Made by a program: the position numbers and the translations under genes. Of a DNA stretch of 64,000 bases, positions 48,658 through 58,569 are shown one piece after another; the stretch's first letter is position 1; each line of letters starts with the position of its first letter. Under the pieces are notes generated by a model that saw only the letters and a list, made by a program, of their open reading frames with translations, was not told the DNA's origin and did not search any database. The DNA is from Echinometra lucunter (taxonomy: Eukaryota; Echinodermata; Echinoidea; Camarodonta; Echinometridae). Where the stretch lies: contig CM057171.1 in the NCBI GenBank assembly GCA_029962745.1, positions 5,783,236-5,847,235 of the forward strand, in the 5' to 3' direction.

Positions 48658-49894
48658 GCTTAAGCGATCTCTAAAGCGATATCTGCATCAATACTGCTCT
48701 AAGGAAAGCAGAGTTTAAAGTAAATATCTAAAGAACAATTGTCATTATTATCCCCTCAGAATTAATTCAGCAGGCAACGAGTTAAATCATACCCCCTCGC
48801 ATTATGCTTGCTTATCAGTCTTCGGAATCTGAGCTAAACTGTAAGTTACATACAGTCATAGATGCCCCTAAAAGGCCGCCCCTATACTTTCGAGCCAATG
48901 TCAGGCCCCGGCGCAGCCGCTTGCCTCACCCAGCTACATCATGTAACTACGATAACCGATTCGTCAACACACAAACACACTGCAGCAGTGGGATATACGT
49001 TCAATCTCATATCACTATAAACTGATTTGCATTTCATGTACAAATCATCGCCAATCCGCCCGAAAGTCTGGGCAAGATGTTGCGTGGTGACAGGGTGCTT
49101 AGCACAATGCAGTGGTAACATGAACTGCCGACAATGAAAAAATTTCAAAGTTCGCGAGTTTTTTGCACATAATGTCATGACATACAACTCAGGACAGTTC
49201 TTTGAAAATGTAAAGAAATTAACGCAGATTCGCCACAATGGTAAAACTTATTATGAATAAATTGCTTTTTTTTTTTACAAATTAGCGAAATTTAAACTGT
49301 ACTCACCTCTTAACTTTTCGCAAAAATCCTGACTTTGTGAGGATAGACTGTTAACTTTCATTCAAGCCGTTTTTGTCGTATTTATTTGTACGCAAGGGGA
49401 CGCGACTGTTCGTATTTTTGTTGTATTAGTTTTATGAAGCGTCGGTTAAATTTCACTCTTTGAACCCGACCGTTCGTAGATTTAAGGTGCATATTTCTCA
49501 AATGGTAGACCCGACCTTTCGCAAATCAAGTCGGCTGTTTTCACGAAATGTCGGGTTACGTGATTTCACGGCCCGACGCGATTACCCGATGGTTCGAAGT
49601 AAGCCCCCCAAACAGTTGACTCAAAATTATGACGTAAAAGCAGGAGAAGAAACCAAGGTTTCACTTGAAACCACCTTTGTGAATCGCAATTTTGAAACCG
49701 TGGTCTGAACCGTGGTTTAAAACCATGGTTTAGACCACGGTTTTGACTGAAACCACCTTTGTGAATTCGGGCCATTGGGTTTTTGTTTGATTTTCAAAAG
49801 AAAAAAATAACGGCAGCCGTATATGAAATAAGAATCATTACTGACGATCTATTTTGGTGCGTTAAGAGCATTTTGCTTCACCGAGGCGTAAGGC

Positions 49895-50295
49895 CAGTGG
49901 CGGCACCAGGATTGTTAAAGTGGGGGGGGGGGGGCAAATAGAATGCAAAAGAAAATGCTGGGGGCAGGGGCAGTCAATTTTTTTTTTTTGCGTGTATGGA
50001 AAAATCGAGCGTGAAGCGCGAGTTTTAGTCGCTAGCGTAAGTCCACTTCGAGGAGTGGGGGGGGGGGGATAATTGAATTTTTGGATTTTTTTTTCCTCTT
50101 ACACACATTTTAATATCAATTTTGCGAGCTAGCGAAGCGAGCAAACCAAAAAATAACCTCTTTTTTGGTTTTTAATCGCATTTTCGAATAAATATTCTGA
50201 AATAAGACGAGCGAGCGAAGCGAGCGAGCCAAAATTGGCTACTTTTCTTGTTTTAAATTGCATTTTAGAAAAGAAATTAAAAAATATGACGTTAC
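49895..50295. mobile_element. Truncated copy of the 27131-27742 hAT-like family
   Basis: It starts CAGTGGCGGCACCAGG and follows the same internal order: poly-G, GCGTGTATGGAAAAATCGAG, TCCACTTCGAGGAGTGGGG, and GAGCGAGCGAAGCGAGC spacers. It breaks off without the inverted right end. Confidence 0.85.
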
Positions 50296-51037
50296 AAGAA
50301 GACAGTGCATGATGCCAATCCCTTCCCCCTCCCCTTACATTTACGATGCTTTATTACCATGAATACCATATGTTGTCCAGATCGTTCTTATTTGAATGCT
50401 AAGAAACACGCCTGAAAACAAAATCGGGCTGAAATCTAAGGTCGAGCAAATTGGCAAGGATTTGAATGACCATGATGACGGATGTGCATTGCCAAAAGGA
50501 GTGATATTTTGACTAATTTGTATACCTTGTTTCAAAAGTGAATGCAATCTGACGAAGTTGTATATTCTGGAGAATAAAATTGAACCCCTGAGAACTGCAG
50601 GTTTCCAAAATTCACTCAAACTTAATGATGTATAACTAATCTGCTCGCTATTTTAAAGAAATTGGACGGGAAAGCCTTATTTGGACATTTTGATTAAAAA
50701 TCATGAGGTTTTTCTTCCAAAGCGATTTGAAGATTTGTGGATTTGAATGAAAAATTCGTCAAATGAATATAAAGGATTGTTATTAATATTTTCTTTATCA
50801 TTTTCATTGTTATTATTATTAGTAGTAGTACTATCATTATTATTATTATCACTATTATCATGATTATGTAAGTAATCTTGGTTTAAATGAATAATTATCT
50901 TTACATGTACTCTGATACAATTGTCAAATGTTGATGCATTGTTTTTATTTATGTACGCGATAAGCTGTTATTTCTTATTTATGCAATAAACATTGTGGTA
51001 GATTAGCCTTGACATAATAAAGTTATGCAATAAAGAT

Positions 51038-51069
<32 letters not shown>

Positions 51070-51071
51070 AC
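50296..51071 (-). other. Intron 1, segment next to the ankyrin exon
   Basis: No exon seen. ATT/AGT microsatellites occur at 50806-50850 and, only a few bases inside the intron, at 51040-51066. The frame that runs past the exon donor into this tract (to 51003) is not coding. Confidence 0.55.
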
Positions 51072-54000
51072 CTTGGAATTGGAACAGTCGTTAAATAGAT
51101 CAACGGTGCTTTGGTACCCGAGGGTTAAAGATAGCTGTAATGGTGTCTGCCCTTGAACGTTTTCGATGTGTAAGCGTGCTCCCCTTGACAAAAAGAGTTT
51201 TACAACCTCTCGATGACATTCTTGAACAGCATCGTGTAAAGGCGTCCAGCCTTCACTATCAGCTATTATCACATCAGCTCCATGATCAAGTAAATAGGTA
51301 CAGATGTCAAGGTGGCCCTTCTTAGCGGCAAGATGTAAAGCCGTAATACCTTCATTTGTAGCATCATTCAACTTAGCTCCTTGACTGATTAGCCATCTAA
51401 TGACTTTGAGATGACCATTTTTTACTGCAATGTGTAAAGCGGTCAAACCATAATTTTTGCCCTTATTTACTTCTGCTCCTTGACTGATCAGATGTTTGAT
51501 GACATCAAGATGACCATTATGTGCAGCGCTGTGTAATGCAGTCACACCGTTTCTATTTTCCTTGTTCACCTCAGCTCCTTGTCTGATGAGATATTTGATG
51601 ACATCAAGATCACCATACTGCGCAGCTCTATGCAATGCAGTCCAACCGACATTATCTCCCTTGTTCACCTCAGCTCCTTGATAGATGAGATATTTGGTGA
51701 CAACAAGATGACCATTCTGTGCAGCGAGGTGTAATGCGGTCCAACCGTCTCCATCTCCTTTGTTCACCTCGCCACCTTGATTGATTAGATATTTGGTGAC
51801 ATCAAAATGACCATTCTGTGCAGCGCTGTGTAATGCAGTCATACCGTTTCTATTTTCCTTGTTCACCTCAGCTCCTTGACTGATGAGATATTTGGTGACA
51901 TCAAGATGACCATTCTGTGCAGCAGCGTACAATGCGGTCCAACCGTTACTACTCCCCTTATTCACCTCTGCTCCTTGACTGATGAGATATTTGGTGACAT
52001 CAAGATGGCCATTCTGTGCAGCAGCGTATAATGCAGTCCGACCGTTTTCATCTCCTTTGTTCACTTCAGCCCCTTGACTGGTCAGATATTTGGTGACATC
52101 AAGATAACCACTTTGTGCTGCGCTGTGTAATGCAGTCCAACCGTCTACGTCTCCCATGTTCACCTCAGCACCTTGACTGATGAGATATTTGGTGACATCA
52201 AGACGACCATTCTGTGCAGTAGTGTGTAATGCAGTCCAACCGACATTATCTCCCTTGTTCACCTCAGCTCCTTGATAGATGAGATATTTGGTGACAACAA
52301 GATGACCATTCTGTGCAGCGAGGTGTAATGCGGTCCAACCGTCTCCATCTACTTTGTTCACCTCGCCACCTTGATTGATTAGATATTTGGTGACATCAAA
52401 ATGACCATTCTGTGCAGCGCTGTGTAATGCAGTCATACCGTTTCTATTTTCCTTGTTCACCTCAGCTCCTTGACTGATGAGATATTTGGTGACATCAAGA
52501 TGACCATTCTGTGCAGCAGCGTATAATGCGGTCCAACCGTTACTATTCCCCTTATTCACCTCTGCTCCTTGACTGATGAGATATTTGGTGACATCAAGAT
52601 GGCCATTCTGTGCAGCAGCGTATAATGCAGTCCGACCGTTTTCATCTCCTTTGTTCACTTCAGCCCCTTGACTGGTCAGATATTTGGTGACATCAAGATA
52701 ACCACTTTGTGCTGCGCTGTGTAATGCAGTCCAACCGTCTACGTCTCCCATGTTCACCTCAGCACCTTGACTGATGAGATATTTGGTGACATCAAGACGA
52801 CCATTCTGTGCAGTAGTGTGTAATGCAGTCCAACCGACATTATCTCCCTTGTTCACCTCAGCTCCTTGATAGATGAGATATTTGGTGACAACAAGATGAC
52901 CATTCTGTGCAGCGAGGTGCAATGCGGTCCAACCGTCTCCATCTCCTTTGTTCACCTCGCCACCTTGATTGATTAGATATTTGGTGACATCAAAATGACC
53001 ATTCTGTGCAGCGCTGTGTAATGCAGTCATACCGTTTCTATTTTCCTTGTTCACCTCAGCTCCTTGACTGATGAGATATTTGGTGACATCAAGATGACCA
53101 TTCTGTGCAGCAGCGTATAATGCAGTCCGACCGTTTTCATCTCCTTTGTTCACCTCAGCACCTTGACTGATGAGATATTTGGTGACATCAAGACGACCAT
53201 TCTGTGCAGTAGTGTGTAATGCAGTCCAATCGTTACTATTCCCCTTATTCACCTCTGCTCCTTGACTGATGAGATATTTGGTGACATCAAGATGACCATT
53301 ATGTGCAGTAATGTGTAATGCAGTCCATCCATTATTCTGCCCCTTGTTCACCTCAGCTCCTTGACTGGTCAGATATTTGGTGACATCAAGATGACCATTC
53401 TGTGCAGCAATGTATAATGGAGTAAAGCCGTCTCCATCTCCTTTGTTCACCTCGCCACCTTGATTGATTAGATATTTGGTGACATAAAAATGACCATTCT
53501 GTGCAGCGCTGTGTAATGCAGTCACACCGTTTCTATTTTCCTTGTTCACCTCAGCTCCTTGACTGATGAGATATTTGGTGATATCAAGATGACCATTCTG
53601 TGCAGCAGCGTATAATGCAGTCCGACCGTGTTTATCTCCTTTGTTCACCTCAGCTCCTTGACTGATGACATATTTGGTGACATCAAGATGACCATTCTGT
53701 GCAGCAATGTATAATGGAGTAAAGCCGTCTCCATCTCCTTTGTTCACCTCGCCACCTTGATTGATTAGATATTTGGTGACATCAAAATGACCATTCTGTG
53801 CAGCGCTGTGTAATGCAGTCACACCGTTTCTATTTTCCTTGTTCACCTCAGCTCCTTGACTGATGAGATATTTGGTGACATCAAGATGACCATTCTGAGC
53901 AGCAGCGTATAATGCAGTTCGACCGTGTTCATCTCCTTTGTTCACCTCAGCTCCTTGAATGGTCAGATATCTGGTGACATCAAAATGACCATTCTGTGCA

Positions 54001-55424
54001 GCGCTGTGTAATGCAGTCACACCGTTTCTATTTTCCTTGTTCACCTCAGCTCCTTGACTGATGACATATTTGGTGACATCAAGATGACCATTCTGTGCAG
54101 CAATGTATAATGGAGTAAATCCGTCTCCATCTCCTTTGTTCACCTCGCCACCTTGATTGATAAGATATTTGGTGACATCAAAATGACCATTCTGTGCAGC
54201 GCTGTGTAATGCAGTCATGCCGTTTCTATTTTCCTTGTTCACCTCAGCTCCTTGACTGATGACATATTTGGTGACATCAAGATGACCATTCCGTGCAGCA
54301 GCGTATAATGCAGTCCGACCGTGTTCATCTCCTTTGTTCACCTCAGCTCCTTGACTGATGACATATTTGGTGACATCAAGATGACCATTCTGTGCGGCAA
54401 TGTATAATGGAGTAAATCCGTCTCCATCTCCTTTGTTCACCTCGCCACCTTGATTGATTAGATATTTGGTGACATCAAAATGACCATTCTGTGCAGCGCT
54501 GAGTAATGCAGTCACACCGTTTCTATTTTCTTTGTTCACCTCAGCTCCTTGACTGATGAGATATTTGGTGACATCAAGATGACCATTCTGTGCAGCAGCG
54601 TATAATGCAGTCCGACCGTGTTCATCTCCTTTGTTCACCTCAGCTCCTTGACTGATGACATATTTGGTGACATCAAGATGACCATTCTGTGCGGCAATGT
54701 ATAATGGAGTAAATCCGTCTCCATCTCCTTTGTTCACCTCGCCACCTTGATTGATTAGATATTTGGTGACATCAAAATGACCATTCTGTGCAGCGCTGAG
54801 TAATGCAGTCACACCGTTTCTATTTTCTTTGTTCACCTCAGCTCCTTGACTGATGAGATATTTGGTGACATCAAGATGACCATTCTGTGCAGCAGCGTAT
54901 AATGCAGTTCGACCGTGTTCATCTCCTTTGTTCACCTCAGCTCCTTGACTGGTCAGATATTTGGTGACATCAAGATGACCACTTTGTGCAGCAGTGTGTA
55001 ATGCAGTCCAACCGTCTACGTCTCCCATGTTCACCTCAGCACCTTGACTGATGAGATATTTGGTGACATCAAGACGACCATTCTGTGCAGCAGCGTATAA
55101 TGCAGTCTGACCGTGTTCATCTCCTTTGTTTACCTCAGCCCCTTGACTTATGAGATATTTGGTGACTTTAAGATGACCATTATGTGCAGTACTGTGTAAT
55201 GCAGTCCAACCGTTACTATTCCCCTTATTCACCTGTGCTCCTTTACTAATGAGATATTTGGCGACTTTAAGATGACCATTCTGTGCAGCAATGTGTAATG
55301 CAGTTCGGCCTTCAGTTCCTTCCTTGTTCACCTCAGTTCCTTGACTGATTAGATATTTGGTGACATCAAGATGACCATCCTGTGCAGCACTGTGTAAATC
55401 ATTCAGACCGTGAGTATTTTCCAT
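51072..55424 (-). CDS. Exon 1: 44 tandem ankyrin repeats in one exon
   Basis: 1,451 codons from ATG at 55424 to donor CCAAG|GTTAGAAG at 51072 (phase 0). I count 44 repeats of 33 residues with the consensus TALHSAAQNGHLDVTKYLIS then QGAEVNK. Ankyrin stacks bind protein surfaces. Repeats 6-21 are mostly a three-repeat unit (EHGR, RNGV, GDGF types). Repeats 25-39 are a six-repeat unit (RNGM, GDGW, NVGW, VDGW, ENGR, SNGW) present about 2.5 times. Only the first three and last five are diverged. The ATG lies 16 codons after an in-frame stop, so it is a plausible start. An upstream 5' exon cannot be excluded. Confidence 0.93.
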
Positions 55425-55630
55425 TTTTTTACCTGAGCTCTTTGACTGATCCGTTATCGTGTTTGTTTACATTGTTATTGTTTTGGCAGTTTGGATCGAA
55501 ATAGATGATGTCATAATTTATTTTAAAGTTTGTTATGATTGCAATCATCTGTGTTCCATTTATTTCAACATGCTACGTTGCTTATTTTCTTTAAGGTTTG
55601 GAAATGAAAAAAAATAAATGAAATGTCAAT

Positions 55631-55690
55631 CTGGTGACGTTTACTTGACCATTCTTTGCAGCGTAGAATAATGCAGAATCGAAACGGTCG
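55631..55690 (-). pseudogene. Relic of one ankyrin repeat upstream of exon 1
   Basis: CTGGTGACGT, TGACCATTCTTTGCAGCG and ATAATGCAG follow the same order and spacing as the repeats of exon 1. The frame is degraded and it is separated from the ATG by about 200 bp. It looks like a leftover from an earlier, longer array. Confidence 0.6.
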
Positions 55691-58560
55691 TACTTCCACT
55701 GTCAGTATTTGGACTAGAAAGACTTAAAATGATTTGAGATTCCAGAGTGACGCAACTATATGTCTTTGTCCATTCTGCAGCTATTTTCTCCACATCGGTT
55801 GTGTATTTGTTTATTGAGGGTAACAGAGGCCTAGTAAGCGATCCAAGTTCCGCACTAGCTTACCCGTTACCCTCGATAAACATGATGGCGACTTGATTAC
55901 CGAACTGGTGTACCGGACTTGAGTTTCGCAAAAAATGGGGATTTGATTACCCGTTGAACGAGATCGGGGACGCAAGTCGTGGCAATAAACACAACGCGAC
56001 CTAATTCACGGCCGGGTCATCTTGCAGCTGGGCATGGGCTCGGGGATTTTGTTAACTCAGATCGCGACGATAAACACGACATCCAGAGAGACCTCACGTT
56101 GTGAGCGCGATTTGTTTTCGCGACTTAAATACCCATTTCTAACTTCTCGAAATCGAGTTCCCTCCATAAACACGACCTTTATCCATCGCAGAGTGTCGAG
56201 GCCGGTTTGGTTCCTTTCTGTCTGTCTGGTTCAAGAACTTCAAGGAAGAATCATATCAGGTTTTCCCAGTAGCATTTCACGGTTTCGATACTCCATTTTC
56301 CTGCTGCATCATACCTCTGTCAATTTACGTCACCCTTCATGGTTGTTAAAGCCCTTCACATGGCAAATATTGAAATGTACAACCAAGGAACTTCATCTCT
56401 GTTTGAAGCTCCTTGGTATAACCCTCTTCCAATGAAATGTTTCTTGTGATCGTCGAAGTTTTATCACACCAGAATGAATTCGGTATTACACTACAACATC
56501 CAATACATGCTGGTACTGATTATCTATACTTCGCCCACTATGCATGCGAAAGGAGTGCAGTGATCAACAAACATTAAGGCTGAATCAAAATCTCTGAGGC
56601 ATTTCCATTCTTGTGCACTCAACCAAATCGCAGGAGATATTCAATGTAAAACGTTTCGTTATGAAATTATTTTCCTGCTGCCATTCATCTGAAGGCGTCT
56701 ATCTGTTCTGCACTTGTCCAGGGCCCCCCTCCCACTTTTTGAGTAGACACGTTGGCCTCTATAAATAACGCGGCAATAATTAAGCTTGCCCAGCCCCCCC
56801 CCCCCCCCTCCCCCCGGCATCGCAGCTTCTGTAGTCTTCTAGTTTCAACTGCATCGCGGATAATTGAACCAGGCGCTTGAGATAAAGTGTACTAGTTCTT
56901 AAAAATCGTGGACAATTTCACGCAAAGGACAGTGTATAATGTATACTTGTAGCCACATATAATCATGGTTATGTGTTTCAACAATCAGAAATGTATACCA
57001 TGTGAGTCTTTGAAAATGCAGAACGTTTTTACGTTTCTTCCTTATAAACTAGAATTTAAATGTCCTTAATAGAGGGAAAACGCGGAAGAGTAATATTTTC
57101 TGATTAACTTCATATGTTTTTGTGGAACATCTTATCGTGGTTGAAAGGACGGGTTGAAAACAAGGAGACACCAGGTTAGTTCTACCTGTACAAGACTTGG
57201 CTTGCTTGAGAAGGAAAATAACCCCATTTTCTGAAAAAATGTTGATAGTTGGAATTAACAGTGAGTCAGTGAAACAAACTGTTATTAACACAATTCTAGT
57301 GTATGCACAGTATGCTGTTTACAAAGCTTATTTGTTGAATTATTTCCAAGGAAAAGTGTATAATAGTTTCAGGATATGGAACTTATTTACTTATGAATTT
57401 AAGCTCAAATTATCAAAAGAGTTATTCCACACGTTGTGTAATTTTGTTTAAGATTCTGGTCTGCAGGGAATATAGGCAGCGTTTGGTGTATGCTTGGCAC
57501 TTCTCCAGGTGATATCTCGCGTACGTCGCCTTGGGTGGCTGGTGGACCCAGTGTATGCCTGCCATGGTTTTGTTTATTGCGCTGCAGGCTCCAGTATAGT
57601 GGCTTGCCATTATGTACTATGGTGTGTTGATGTACATGTACGGAATGCAACTGAATGTGCATGGGATGATTTCCATGGTTACCTTGGTGGCGCTGTTGGG
57701 GGATGCATCTTTGGGGAAGGGCTAGGCGGGCAATGCCTTGTTTCTCTGCGGACCACACGTAGTTAATAGAAAATCAAGGTGTATGGGGGGGGGGGGGGGC
57801 GAGGGACATGTAAAAGAATAAAAGGCAGAAGTTTATTTGATATGAGCAAGTGTATTAATATGATTTCGATTGATGAATAAATACCTCTGACTGAGGAAAA
57901 GAAAAAAAAATCCTCATTTTCTTCGCAATGCTTCATGGTAAAAGAAAGTTCATTGCAGATTCCTTTCTTTTTTGATGACGACATTGTTTAATTTGCATTT
58001 TCGTAATACGCCCCCCCCCCCCCACCACCACCACATGAATGAATTATTTATTTTGACATAATGAAGGGGATAATCTGGCTGGGTCTGAACATCATGTTAT
58101 CCCTTGATTTAATAATGCGCAGAAGTAGTGAGGACATTACATCATGAGTTAAAAAGTGAGAAGCAAGGAATACGACGAACACTGATTTAATAAAGTAAAG
58201 CCGAGCCTGAAATGGATTCACACTTCCTAATTTTGTGCCATTCCTTATGTTGTCTAGTTCTTCATTTAATCACCATCCAACATGTATGTAACGTAGTGTT
58301 GCAAAGCGGTTTTGAATCTGTTACAATCTCTGTTCCTTTTAGGACTGAAATAGTCACCAAAGTACACATAAACATAATGAGTTACCCTTCCACGCCATTC
58401 GATGGCGCCCTGCTAATTATTTTTCTTTGACTAGTCAACAAAAAGATGTATTCATATATGTGTGTAATCGCCTGACTAGTCTCACAATCACCGGAGTATT
58501 CTGTGCATTTTAAGGACGGAGGTATTGAGGAAGAAAAAGAAAATAGTTAACAAGCCTTTA
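55691..58560. other. Upstream flank of the ankyrin gene, no firm gene
   Basis: ATAAACACGAC-type words recur at about 55830-56180, inside a stretch of higher CpG content. This may be an old element or a promoter-proximal region. Poly-C tracts lie at 56793-56816 and 58011-58023. A GC-richer block at 57480-57770 holds overlapping frames on both strands (plus 90 codons, minus 117 codons) with no recognisable family or splice signals. Confidence 0.4.
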
Positions 58561-58569
58561 ATTGTTATC

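Larger units (their letters stand above)
43791..49605. mobile_element. 5.8 kb terminal-inverted-repeat DNA transposon, 8-bp target duplication
   Basis: Ends GGCTTACTTCGAACCATCGG and CCGATGGTTCGAAGTAAGCC continue inward as an imperfect inverted repeat of about 70-95 bp with GTCGGGCCGTG and TAACCCGAC motifs. CCCCAAAC flanks both sides (43783-43790, 49606-49613), and the left arm shows the empty site near 26159-26166. CGAACGGTCGGG-type motifs recur near the right end. No transposase frame was recognised. It is non-autonomous or of an unfamiliar type; hAT, P and Merlin-like superfamilies have 8-bp or near 8-bp duplications. Confidence 0.93.
37823..49773. repeat. Giant inverted duplication, right arm
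   Basis: Reverse complement of 26000-34735. It is longer because it contains the 5.8 kb element at 43791-49605, about 390 bp at 37950-38340 and about 900 bp at 38465-39363 that the left arm lacks. It keeps empty sites for the left arm's hAT-like element and for its BEL/Pao-containing insertion (near 42268). Confidence 0.9.

Noticed and set aside
47411..48718. Long open frames with pentapeptide repeats on both strands (up to 340 codons)
   Set aside because: All arise from one 15-bp repeat, which keeps frames open on both strands; inverted arms and a target duplication show a mobile element.
57405..57758. 117-codon minus-strand frame and 90-codon plus-strand frame in a GC-richer block
   Set aside because: No recognisable domain, no good splice context, His/Gln-rich composition; kept only as a note in the flank entry.
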